This document shows positions 54,658 through 63,312 of a stretch of 64,000 nt of DNA, piece by piece. Source of the DNA: Paenibacillus oceani (GTDB taxonomy: Bacteria > Bacillota > Bacilli > Paenibacillales > NBRC-103111); contig NZ_JACXJA010000014.1 in assembly GCF_014705615.1 (NCBI RefSeq), positions 175,773 through 239,772 on the forward strand, read 5' to 3'. Each line of letters starts with the position of its first letter. The stretch's first letter is position 1. Both the position numbers and the translations under genes were made by a program. A model generated the notes under the pieces. That model was not told where the DNA came from. It ran no database searches and was given only the letters and a program-made list of their open reading frames with translations.

Positions 54658-56106
54658 ATGTCCAAAGAAAAACAATTTGTTAAAGAAATTACGCCTCAAG
54701 CCGAAGATTTCTCCCGCTGGTATCTCGACACGATCAGCAAAGCGGAACTGATGAGTTATTCGCCGGTTCGCGGTTGCGTCGTTCTTCGTCCCGACGGTTA
54801 CGAGATTTGGGAACATATACAGCGCGAGCTGGACCGCAAGTTCAAAGAAACCGGCCACCGCAACGCTTACTTCCCGCTGTTCATTCCGGAGAGCTTCTTT
54901 CAGAAAGAGAAAGAACACGTGGAAGGCTTCAATCCCGAACTGCCCTGGGTGACGGAAGCGGGGGGAGAGAAGCTTGAAGAGCGGCTTGCGATCCGTCCGA
55001 CCTCGGAGACGATGATCGGCCATATGTACTCGAACTGGATCAACTCGTATCGCGACCTGCCGGTACTGATCAACCAATGGGCCAATGTAGTGCGCTGGGA
55101 AAAGCGGACGCTGCCCTTTTTGCGGACGACGGAATTTTTGTGGCAGGAAGGCCACACGGCCCACGAGGACGAGAAGGACGCCCGCGAAGAAACGATGCGG
55201 ATGCTGGAAGTATACCGCGAATTCGCGGAAAATTTCCTGGCGATTCCGGTCATCGTCGGACAAAAGACGCCTTCGGAGAAGTTCGCCGGCGCTGTCGACA
55301 CGTATTCGATCGAAGCGATGATGAAGGACGGCAAAGCGGTTCAGGCAGGAACTTCGCACTACTTGGGAACCAACTTCGCACAGGCGTTCGATATCAAATA
55401 TTTGGACCGGAGCAACGAGCAGCAATATGTACATACGACGTCCTGGGGCGTCAGTACACGTCTGATCGGCGCGCTGATTATGGTGCACGGGGACGACCGG
55501 GGACTGGTGCTTCCGCCCAAGGTCGCTCCTACGCAAGCTGTCGTCATCCCGATCGGCCCTCCGAAGACGCGCGATCAGGTCGTGCCGCGCGCCGAAGAGA
55601 TGTTTTACGAGCTTAAACGGGCCGGTATCCGCGTGAAGCTGGACGATAACCCGGATCAAAGCCCGGGCTGGAAATTCAACGAATACGAAATGCGTGGAGT
55701 ACCGATCCGCATTGAATTCGGACCGAGAGATATGGAGAACGGACAAGCGGTTCTCGTCTCCCGCGTAACCGGGGAGAAACGTCCGGTGAAGCTCGATGCG
55801 ATCGTAGACGAAGTGCAGAAGCTGCTGGAAGAAGTTCATCAGGCGATGTATGACAACGCCAAGGCGTTAATGGAAAGCAACTTCAAATCGCTCGACACGC
55901 TGGATGAGATGAGAAGCTTCCTGGAGGCGCAGCGCGGGTTCGTTCTCGCCGGCTGGTGCGGTTCGGACGTATGCGAACGTCAAGTCAAGGAAGAAACCGG
56001 GGCGACGAGCCGCAATATGCCGTTTGAACCGAAGGAACACAAGTCCGCCTGTATCGTGTGCGGTTCCAAAGCGGAACATACGGTCGTTTACGGCAAATCG
56101 TATTGA
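54658..56106 (+). CDS. proS: Prolyl-tRNA synthetase, archaeal/eukaryotic (type 3) form
   Basis: A 482-residue class II synthetase. Motif 2 NVVRWEKRTLPFLRTTEFLW and motif 3 ALIMVHGDDRGLVLPPKVAP are clear. It has the C-terminal zinc-type domain with Cys residues (GWCGSDVCERQVKEETGATS; CIVCGSKAEHTVVYGKSY) and lacks the about 180-residue editing (INS) insertion of the bacterial ProRS that B. subtilis has at this locus (564 aa). It therefore belongs to the archaeal/eukaryotic-type ProRS found also as a second enzyme in some Bacillus. Three hairpins lie in its leader. Confidence 0.96.
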   Translation: MSKEKQFVKEITPQAEDFSRWYLDTISKAELMSYSPVRGCVVLRPDGYEIWEHIQRELDRKFKETGHRNAYFPLFIPESFFQKEKEHVEGFNPELPWVTEAGGEKLEERLAIRPTSETMIGHMYSNWINSYRDLPVLINQWANVVRWEKRTLPFLRTTEFLWQEGHTAHEDEKDAREETMRMLEVYREFAENFLAIPVIVGQKTPSEKFAGAVDTYSIEAMMKDGKAVQAGTSHYLGTNFAQAFDIKYLDRSNEQQYVHTTSWGVSTRLIGALIMVHGDDRGLVLPPKVAPTQAVVIPIGPPKTRDQVVPRAEEMFYELKRAGIRVKLDDNPDQSPGWKFNEYEMRGVPIRIEFGPRDMENGQAVLVSRVTGEKRPVKLDAIVDEVQKLLEEVHQAMYDNAKALMESNFKSLDTLDEMRSFLEAQRGFVLAGWCGSDVCERQVKEETGATSRNMPFEPKEHKSACIVCGSKAEHTVVYGKSY

Positions 56107-56117
56107 TCGGTTCGGCG

Positions 56118-56180
56118 ATGACCCCAAGAAGGGACATGGATGAGCTTCCGGCTTACATCCGCTTTTTGGGGTCATTTTTT
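56118..56180 (+). terminator. Rho-independent terminator after proS
   Basis: ATGACCCCAA (56118-56127) pairs with TTGGGGTCAT (56166-56175), with an inner GGATG/CATCC stem; T residues follow to 56180. Confidence 0.85.
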
Positions 56181-56293
56181 GTCCCGGCATGAGGAACGAC
56201 GAGTGTCCATGAACCGGCAGGAAGGAATCCCCCTGCCTAAGAATCTATCAATCTGCCAATGCGACATCACTAGCTAGTTTGGGAGGGAACCGG

Positions 56294-59200
56294 ATGAGCA
56301 ACGCGGCGGACAAAAGGAAGCGGTTTGAGCTGCTGCTGGAGCAGTCGGCCGTGCCGGCCAACGTCGTCGAAGCGTATTTTACGGACGGTCATATCGAGAG
56401 GGTGGAATGCAGCCGGAGCAACCGGGAATGGACGTTTATCATCGCCAAAAACAAAGTTGTTCCGGTAGATATTTACCGTTCATTTTATAAAATGGTGCGG
56501 GATAAATATGCGCATATCGCCAAAATCCGCATGATCTTCCACTATTCCGCAGAGGTGGCCGACGAGCAGCTGCTCGAGCATTATTGGGGGCTGTTCATCG
56601 ATTGGGTGCAGCGGGAAGCGGCCTCGGTCAACGGTTGGATGAGCAAAGCGTCTTATGAGGTGAACGGAGGCGTCATTACGCTGCGGATGCTTGATGCGAT
56701 CGGACTCGAGATGGCCCGCAAAAGAAGCGTCGACGGCTGGGTGCAGCGGTTTTTCGAGGAAAATTTCGGCCGCCGCTATAACGTCAGACTGGCGCTAAGC
56801 GAGACCAGCAACGAAGTGTTTGAAAAGTTTGCGCAGCGGGTCGTCGAGGAAGAGCGGACGGTTATTCAAGAAATTATGACGTCCGTGGACACGGAGCCGG
56901 AGCTGCCGGAAGTTCCGGAAGGCGATCTGAAGCTGATGATCGGTTATGAGATCAAAGATCCGCCGGTGCCTCTGAAGGACGTGCTTGAGGAAGAGAAAAA
57001 AGTAACGGTGCAGGGGCTCATTTTTGGACTGGACAAAAAGGAACTGAGAAACGGGAACACGCTGTTCGAGTTCAAGCTTACCGATTTTTCCGATTCTCTC
57101 ATGCTGAAGGCGTTTGCCCGCAACAAGGAAGATTTGAAAATATTAAACCTGCTTCAAAACGGCAAATGGATTCGTGTGCGCGGTAAAGTGGAGTACGACC
57201 GGTTCATGATGACTCCGGAGCTGGTTATGATTCCAAGCGATCTGACCGAGGTCGTGGCGCCCCCGGAACGGAAGGACGACGCGCCCGAGAAACGGGTGGA
57301 GCTTCATCTGCATTCGACGCTCAGTACGATGGATGCCGTAACCCCGATCGACCAATATATCAAAACCGCTGCAAAGTGGGGGCACAAAGCAATCGCGCTA
57401 ACCGACCACGGCAACGTGCAGGCGTATCCGGAAGCGAACAAAGCCGCGAAAAAGCACGGAATCAAAATGATTTACGGACTCGAAGCGAACGTCGTTAACG
57501 ATGCGGTGCCGGTTGTGATGAATGCGGCCGATCTATCGCTTGCCGAAGCGACGTACGTCGTATTCGATATCGAGACGACCGGTCTGTCGGTTATCAACAA
57601 CAAGATCATCGAGCTGGCCGGCGTTAAGATGCAGGACGGCAAAGTGATCGACAAGTTCGAAACCTTCGTTAATCCGCACGAAAAAATCCCTTATCACATC
57701 ACCCAATTGACCCAGATAACGGACGAAATGGTTGTTGGCGCACCCGAACTGGAGGATGTGCTCCCGAAATTTATCGAGTTTGTCGGCGATGCAGTGCTTG
57801 TGGCGCATAATGCCAAATTCGATATGGGCTTTATTCAGGAATCGTGTAAAAGGCAGCAACTGCCGATTTTGCCGAACCCCGTTCTGGATACGTTGGAATT
57901 CGCCCGCTTGCTGTATCCTTCGCTCAAAAACCACAGACTTAATACGTTGTCTGACAAGTTCAAGGTCAGCCTGGACAATCACCACAGGGCGGTGGACGAC
58001 TCTGCGGCGCTCGGCCAAGTGTTGTTCCATATGCTGAAAGAGGCGGCCGATCGTGGCAAACTGCAGCTCACTCAGTTGAATGACGAGGTCGGGAAGAATT
58101 TGTCCAACACCCGTCCGTTCCACTGCTGCATTTATGCCAAAAATGCGGATGGAAAAAAGAACTTGTACAAGCTGATTTCGATGTCGCACACCGAATATTT
58201 CAACCGGGTGCCGTGTATTCCCCGCAGCAAGCTGATCGAGCTCCGGGAAGGGCTTCTGATTTCATCCGGCTGCGAGAAAGGCGAGTTTTTCGAAGCGGTG
58301 CTTAACAAGTCGATGGAGGAAGCGGAGCAGGTTGCAGAGTTCTACGACGTGCTGGAAGTGCAGCCGATCGGCGTGAATATGCATCTGGTGGACAAAGGGC
58401 TCGTCGGCAGCAGACTGGAGCTGGAGGAGGCGAACCGGCGCGTCGCGCAAATTGCGGAGAAGCAGGGCAAGTGGCTGATCGCTACGGGCAACGTGCACTA
58501 TTTGCGCCCCAGAGAGAAAATACACCGGGACATTACGATTCACGGCATCACCGGGTTTAGTCCGCTCAAGGATATGAAAAAGCCGGACGTTCATTTCCGC
58601 ACGACAAAGGAAATGCTCGACGAATTCGCACATTTGGGCCAAGAGAAAGCGTACGAAGCGGTGGTCACGAATACGAACTTATTCGCGGATCTGATCGAGG
58701 AGTACGATCTGTTCCCGAAAAAGCTGTTTACGCCGATTATTGAAGGAGCGGAGGACGTAATCCGTACAACCTGCTACAATACGGCCAAAGATCTGTACGG
58801 CGATCCCGTTCCCGAAGTAGTCGTCAAGCGTCTGGAGAAAGAGCTCGTGCCGATTATCAATTATGGTTTCTCGGCCAACTATCTGATCTCCGCCCGCCTC
58901 GTCAAAAAGTCGAACGCCGACGGGTACCTGGTCGGTTCCCGGGGTTCCGTAGGCTCGTCGGTAGTCGCTACGTTTCTCGGGATCTCGGAGGTTAATCCGC
59001 TGCCGCCGCACTATATGTGTCCTTCGTGCAAGCACAGCGAATGGATTCTCGACGGCAGCATACCGAGCGGTTTCGATCTGCCGGACAAAGATTGTCCGGA
59101 GTGCGGAGCGAAGCTGAAGGGCGAAGGCCAGGATATTCCGTTCGAGACGTTCCTCGGCTTTAAGGGCGATAAGGTTCCCGATATCGATCTGAACTTCTCC

Positions 59201-60604
59201 GGGGAATACCAGCCTGAGGCGCATAATTTCACGAAGGTGATGTTCGGCGATAAAAGTGTGTTTCGTGCCGGAACGATCGGTACGGTTGCGGAAAAGACCG
59301 CATTCGGTTATGTCAAGAAATACGAGGAAGACCAGGGCAAGAAATGGCGGACGGCCGAGGTGCTGCGTCTGGCTCAAGGCTGTACCGGCGTAAAGCGCAG
59401 TACGGGACAGCATCCCGGCGGAATCGTTGTCGTGCCCGATTACATCGAAGTCGAGGACGTTACGCCGGTCCAATACCCGGCCGACGACACGAAGGCCGAT
59501 TGGAAAACGACCCATTTCGATTATCACGCGTTTGAGGAAAACTTGCTCAAGCTCGATATACTCGGACACGACGATCCGACGATGATGCGGATGCTGCAGG
59601 ACTTGACCGGGGTCGACCCGACGGCGATTCCGATGAACGATCCGAAAGTAATGAGCTTGTTTAACTCAACCGAGGCGCTGGGAGTAACGCCCGAACAAAT
59701 CCGGTCGTCGGTCGCCACTTACGGGGTGCCGGAGATGGGGACGAAGTTCGTCCGTCAGATGCTTCAGGAAACGCAGCCGTCCACATTTGCCGACCTGCTG
59801 CAAATTTCCGGACTGTCTCACGGTACGGGAGTGTGGCTCGGGAACGCCCAGGAGCTGATCCGGAACAATACGTGCAACATTAAGACCGTTATCGGCTGCC
59901 GGGACGATATCATGCTGTATTTGATCTATAAAGCGGGACTGGATGCGGGTCTGGCGTTTAAGATCACGGAAAGCGTGCGTAAGGGCCGGGGGCTGACGGA
60001 CGAGTGGATCGAAGAAATGAAAAAACATAACGTGCCAAAATGGTATATCGACTCGTGTCTGAAGATCGAATACATGTTTCCGAAGGCGCATGCCGCCGCT
60101 TACGTTATATCGGCCGTACGTACCGCCTATTTCAAGCTGTATCACCCGATTGCGTATTACGCCACCTATTTCTCGGTGCGCGCTTCCGAAGATTTCGACG
60201 TCGAGCTGTGCTGCCAAGGCTACGACGCGATCAAGGCGAAGCTGATCGAGATCGAAGAGAAAGGGTTCCAGGCGCTCCCTAAAGAGAAAGCGATGATCTC
60301 GGTGCTGGAGATGGCGCTGGAAATGACGGCCCGCGGATTTTCGTTCAAAAGCATCGATCTGTACCGGTCCGACGCGACAAGATTTATAATCGACGAAAAA
60401 GCTCTTATCCCTCCCTTCTCTTCCATTCAGGGAGTGGGGGAAAACGCGGCCCGCAATATTGCGGCCTCCCGGGAAGAAGGGCCGTTCCTGTCGATCGAAG
60501 ACTTCCAGACGAAGTCCAAAGCGACCAAAACGATCATCGAAATACTAGGCGGAATGGGCTGTTTCCGCGGCTTGCCGGAGTCCAACCAGCTGTCCTTGTT
60601 TTAA
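56294..60604 (+). CDS. polC: DNA polymerase III PolC-type alpha subunit
   Basis: A 1436-residue replicative polymerase of the low-GC Gram-positive type. In order: N-terminal domain, OB fold (KKVTVQGLIFGLDKKELRNG), PHP domain (ELHLHSTLSTMDAV; IALTDHGNVQAYPEA) split by a DEDD 3'-5' exonuclease (YVVFDIETTGLS; LVAHNAKFDMGFI), polymerase domain (ARLVKKSNADGYLVGSRGSV; KVPDIDLNFSGEYQPEAH), and a zinc site (CPSCKHSEW ... CPECGAKL). The start is ATG 56294 behind GGGAGGGAA; TTG 56279 is in frame but precedes that site. Confidence 0.99.
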   Translation: MSNAADKRKRFELLLEQSAVPANVVEAYFTDGHIERVECSRSNREWTFIIAKNKVVPVDIYRSFYKMVRDKYAHIAKIRMIFHYSAEVADEQLLEHYWGLFIDWVQREAASVNGWMSKASYEVNGGVITLRMLDAIGLEMARKRSVDGWVQRFFEENFGRRYNVRLALSETSNEVFEKFAQRVVEEERTVIQEIMTSVDTEPELPEVPEGDLKLMIGYEIKDPPVPLKDVLEEEKKVTVQGLIFGLDKKELRNGNTLFEFKLTDFSDSLMLKAFARNKEDLKILNLLQNGKWIRVRGKVEYDRFMMTPELVMIPSDLTEVVAPPERKDDAPEKRVELHLHSTLSTMDAVTPIDQYIKTAAKWGHKAIALTDHGNVQAYPEANKAAKKHGIKMIYGLEANVVNDAVPVVMNAADLSLAEATYVVFDIETTGLSVINNKIIELAGVKMQDGKVIDKFETFVNPHEKIPYHITQLTQITDEMVVGAPELEDVLPKFIEFVGDAVLVAHNAKFDMGFIQESCKRQQLPILPNPVLDTLEFARLLYPSLKNHRLNTLSDKFKVSLDNHHRAVDDSAALGQVLFHMLKEAADRGKLQLTQLNDEVGKNLSNTRPFHCCIYAKNADGKKNLYKLISMSHTEYFNRVPCIPRSKLIELREGLLISSGCEKGEFFEAVLNKSMEEAEQVAEFYDVLEVQPIGVNMHLVDKGLVGSRLELEEANRRVAQIAEKQGKWLIATGNVHYLRPREKIHRDITIHGITGFSPLKDMKKPDVHFRTTKEMLDEFAHLGQEKAYEAVVTNTNLFADLIEEYDLFPKKLFTPIIEGAEDVIRTTCYNTAKDLYGDPVPEVVVKRLEKELVPIINYGFSANYLISARLVKKSNADGYLVGSRGSVGSSVVATFLGISEVNPLPPHYMCPSCKHSEWILDGSIPSGFDLPDKDCPECGAKLKGEGQDIPFETFLGFKGDKVPDIDLNFSGEYQPEAHNFTKVMFGDKSVFRAGTIGTVAEKTAFGYVKKYEEDQGKKWRTAEVLRLAQGCTGVKRSTGQHPGGIVVVPDYIEVEDVTPVQYPADDTKADWKTTHFDYHAFEENLLKLDILGHDDPTMMRMLQDLTGVDPTAIPMNDPKVMSLFNSTEALGVTPEQIRSSVATYGVPEMGTKFVRQMLQETQPSTFADLLQISGLSHGTGVWLGNAQELIRNNTCNIKTVIGCRDDIMLYLIYKAGLDAGLAFKITESVRKGRGLTDEWIEEMKKHNVPKWYIDSCLKIEYMFPKAHAAAYVISAVRTAYFKLYHPIAYYATYFSVRASEDFDVELCCQGYDAIKAKLIEIEEKGFQALPKEKAMISVLEMALEMTARGFSFKSIDLYRSDATRFIIDEKALIPPFSSIQGVGENAARNIAASREEGPFLSIEDFQTKSKATKTIIEILGGMGCFRGLPESNQLSLF

Positions 60605-60626
60605 CGGCTCGGAACCTTCTTTATAG

Positions 60627-60805
60627 TGCGAGTTCAATAAGTCCGGTTATCAGCACCGAGAAGATGGGATGAAGCAAGGAAATGAGGAGCGGAGCGTAGT
60701 GGGAGCTACGTGAGCACCGGAAGTTCCGGCTGAATTCCATATTCGATGTCGGGCAGGCTTCCTGTATCTGCTTCGTGATCAAAAGTGGGCTTTTTGAACA
60801 ACCTT
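60627..60805 (+). mobile_element. MITE-like repeat, copy D (179 bp)
   Basis: Begins TGCGAGTTCAATAAGTCC and ends GGGCTTTTTGAACAACCTT, so both ends carry single changes and it is probably an older copy. Flanks are TTATAG (60621-60626) and TTATAT (60806-60811), five of six identical. It lies between polC and the rimP promoter, in a 410-bp gap. Confidence 0.83.
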
Positions 60806-60866
60806 TTATATTGATTTATTCCGCTGGGACGGCCGCGTTTGAGCTAGGAAACCGCTTGTTTTCAGG

Positions 60867-60895
60867 TTGAAAGGAAACAACTGTTATGGTATAAT
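60867..60895 (+). promoter_or_regulatory. SigA promoter of the rimP-nusA-infB operon
   Basis: TTGAAA (60867-60872), exactly 17 bp, TATAAT (60890-60895). The best promoter match in the window. The leader to rimP is about 110 nt. Confidence 0.85.
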
Positions 60896-60937
60896 CATTT
60901 TTGGCAATAATGAGTACGGATAGATTGACGCGACTGG

Positions 60938-60965
60938 AGAGTGGGGAAACCCACTCTTTACGTTT
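60938..60965 (+). promoter_or_regulatory. Hairpin with imperfect T tract in rimP leader (candidate NusA-dependent terminator)
   Basis: AGAGTGGG-GAAA-CCCACTCT is a perfect 8-bp stem with a GNRA loop; TTACGTTTT follows. In B. subtilis a terminator in the same leader gives NusA-dependent autoregulation of the operon. The interrupted T tract fits a terminator that needs NusA. Confidence 0.6.
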
Positions 60966-61014
60966 TATCGCACATATCGGAGCTATCCGGCGAAAGTAGC
61001 GAAGGAGGTCGACC

Positions 61015-61473
61015 ATGGCGCAGCACATCAAAACGGCCGTGGAGCAAATGCTGGCGCCCTTTTTGGAGCGTGAAGGGTTCGAGTTGGTGGATATCGAGTA
61101 TGTGAAGGAGGGAAGCAACTGGTTCCTTCGCGTATTTGTAGATAAAGAGGGCGGCATCGACATTGACGATTGCGGCCGCATCAGCGAGTTTTTAAGTGAG
61201 CGGCTGGATGAGAAAGATCCGATTCCAACCGCCTATTTTCTCGAAGTATCGTCTCCCGGAGCGGAAAGACCGCTAAAAAAACCGCAGGATTTCGTCCGGG
61301 CGGTAGGCAAGCACGTCTTTATAACGACGTACGAGCCGGTCGACGGCGCCAAGGAATTCGAAGGGACGCTGCTGAGCTACGACGAGAACCAGCTTGTCGT
61401 ACTTGCGGCGAACAAAAAAACGGAAATTCCGGTCGGCAAAGTCGCAAGCGCCCGTCTTGCGATTTTGTTCTAG
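61015..61473 (+). CDS. rimP: Ribosome maturation factor RimP
   Basis: A 152-residue RimP (LEREGFELVDIEYVKEGSNW; LRVFVDKEGGIDIDDCGRIS; FLEVSSPGAERPLKKPQDF). It helps mature the 30S subunit. AAGGAGG precedes the ATG. First gene of the rimP-nusA-ylxR-ylxQ-infB operon. Confidence 0.98.
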   Translation: MAQHIKTAVEQMLAPFLEREGFELVDIEYVKEGSNWFLRVFVDKEGGIDIDDCGRISEFLSERLDEKDPIPTAYFLEVSSPGAERPLKKPQDFVRAVGKHVFITTYEPVDGAKEFEGTLLSYDENQLVVLAANKKTEIPVGKVASARLAILF

Positions 61474-61506
61474 CGGCTTACCCTTGAAAGGAGGAATCCA
61501 CCAAAC

Positions 61507-62604
61507 ATGAACATGGAATTTATCGAAGCGTTGTCGGATATTGAGCGGGAGAAAGGGATTTCGAAGGACGTTTTGATCGATGCGATCGAAGCGGCTCTCA
61601 TTTCCAGCTATAAACGCAACTTCAATACAGCACAAAACGTGAGGGTTGACATCAACCGTCATACTGGACTAATTAAAGTGTATGCCCGTAAAACCGTCGT
61701 TGAGGAAGTGCTCGACCTCCGGCTTGAAATATCGCAGTCTGCGGCTAGAGAGATTAATCCGAACTTCCAGCTGGGCGATATCGTGGAGATTGAAGTCACT
61801 CCGCGCGATTTCGGACGGATTGCCGCCCAGACGGCGAAGCAGGTTGTGACCCAGCGTATCCGCGAAGCAGAGCGGGGACTTATTTACGACGCGTTTATCG
61901 ATCGGGAGGAAGATATTGTAACCGGCACGGTACAGCGTCAAGATTTGCGGAACATTTATTTGGACCTCGGCAAGGTGGAAGCCGTGCTGCCGCTCAGCGA
62001 GTTGATGCAGGGCGAGAAGTTCAAGCACCAGGACCGGATCAAAGCGTTTATAACGAAGGTGGAGAACACGACAAAAGGACCGCAAATTATGCTGTCCCGC
62101 ACACACCCCGGTCTGCTGAAGCGGCTGTTCGAGCTCGAGGTTCCGGAAATTTACGAAGGTGTCGTGGAGATCCGTTCCGTCGCCAGAGAAGCGGGCTTTC
62201 GTTCCAAGATTGCGGTCCATTCCCGCAACGACGAGGTCGATCCGGTCGGTTCCTGCGTAGGTCCGAAAGGTACGCGCGTGCAAACGATCGTAAACGAGCT
62301 CCGCGGCGAGAAAATCGATATCGTCCGTTGGTCGGAAAATGTGGAGGAGTACGTCGCCAACGCGCTCAGTCCTTCCAAGGTGCTCGAAGTGAACGTATTC
62401 GAAGCGGAGAAAATGGCGCGGGTTATCGTGCCGGACTACCAGTTGTCGCTTGCGATCGGCATCAAAGGGCAAAACGCTCGTCTGGCCGCCAAACTTACGG
62501 GCTGGAAGATCGATATCAAAAGCGAATCGCAGGCCGAGCAGGAGCTGGGACGCCCGCGTTCGTCGGGTGTGGAAATGCCTCAAGACTCGGTCAGCATCGA
62601 CTAA
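61507..62604 (+). CDS. nusA: Transcription termination/antitermination factor NusA
   Basis: A 365-residue NusA of the Gram-positive size: N-terminal RNA polymerase-binding domain, S1 domain ([20 protein letters not shown]), and KH domains ([40 protein letters not shown]). AAGGAGG lies 8 nt before the ATG. It probably acts on the leader hairpin of its own operon. Confidence 0.98.
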   Translation: MNMEFIEALSDIEREKGISKDVLIDAIEAALISSYKRNFNTAQNVRVDINRHTGLIKVYARKTVVEEVLDLRLEISQSAAREINPNFQLGDIVEIEVTPRDFGRIAAQTAKQVVTQRIREAERGLIYDAFIDREEDIVTGTVQRQDLRNIYLDLGKVEAVLPLSELMQGEKFKHQDRIKAFITKVENTTKGPQIMLSRTHPGLLKRLFELEVPEIYEGVVEIRSVAREAGFRSKIAVHSRNDEVDPVGSCVGPKGTRVQTIVNELRGEKIDIVRWSENVEEYVANALSPSKVLEVNVFEAEKMARVIVPDYQLSLAIGIKGQNARLAAKLTGWKIDIKSESQAEQELGRPRSSGVEMPQDSVSID

Positions 62605-62678
62605 CCGGTTAGGAAGCGGTTCGCGGCCCCGATAGCGGATGTCGAACGGTTTTTAACGGGATAAAGGTGGGGATGGCC

Positions 62679-62996
62679 GTGAAAGCAAGAAAAGTACCGC
62701 AGCGTAAATGTATCGTCTGCCAAAAAACGTTATCCAAACGGGAAATGCTGCGGATCGTCCGCACGCCGGAGGGGGAGGTCGAGCTCGATCTTTCCGGCAA
62801 GAAAAACGGACGCGGCGCTTATATATGCGGGGATGCGGAAGCGTTCAAAAAAGCGAGGAAAACGAAGGCTTTCGACCGGGCGCTCAAGGTGAACCTGACA
62901 CCGGAGCAGTACGAGCGGCTCGAGCAAGACTTCTCCTCCGTGCAGGACAAATTCAAATCGGTTAGTTGTGGGAAACCAGATGAACAGTCCGAATAA
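62679..62996 (+). CDS. ylxR: YlxR family RNA-binding protein (RnpM)
   Basis: A 105-residue protein of the YlxR family ([40 protein letters not shown]) with the CxxC pair. In B. subtilis this protein (RnpM) was reported to bind and modulate RNase P RNA. The start is GTG 62679, 8 nt after AAGGTGG; ATG 62673 is too close to that site. Confidence 0.94.
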   Translation: MKARKVPQRKCIVCQKTLSKREMLRIVRTPEGEVELDLSGKKNGRGAYICGDAEAFKKARKTKAFDRALKVNLTPEQYERLEQDFSSVQDKFKSVSCGKPDEQSE

Positions 62997-63312
62997 GGCG
63001 TTATCTTACTTGGGGCTCGCGATGCGGGCGGGGAAACTCGCCATCGGTGAAGAAGGCGTCCTGAAAGCGGTACGCTCGGGACAGGCTCGCCTGGTCGTGA
63101 TGGCGGAAGACGCATCGGACAATACCCGCAAAAAGTTTCAGGACAAATGTCAGCATTATGGCGTTACGCTGGCAGAATGTTTCGACCGGTATGAGCTCGG
63201 CGCCGCGATCGGGAAAGAGGCGCGCGTGCTTGTAGCGGTAGTAGATGCAGGATTTGCCCGGCTGATCGAGCCGTGTCTCGTAAATAACCCGGAGGTGAAA
63301 CCTATTGACTAA
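62980..63312 (+). CDS. ylxQ: L7Ae-family ribosome-associated protein YlxQ
   Basis: A 110-residue L7Ae/L30e-fold protein ([40 protein letters not shown]), a kink-turn RNA-binding family. Overlaps the ylxR end by 17 bp and infB by 8 bp. ATG 62980 chosen; GTG 62968 is an in-frame alternative. Confidence 0.94.
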   Translation: MNSPNKALSYLGLAMRAGKLAIGEEGVLKAVRSGQARLVVMAEDASDNTRKKFQDKCQHYGVTLAECFDRYELGAAIGKEARVLVAVVDAGFARLIEPCLVNNPEVKPID

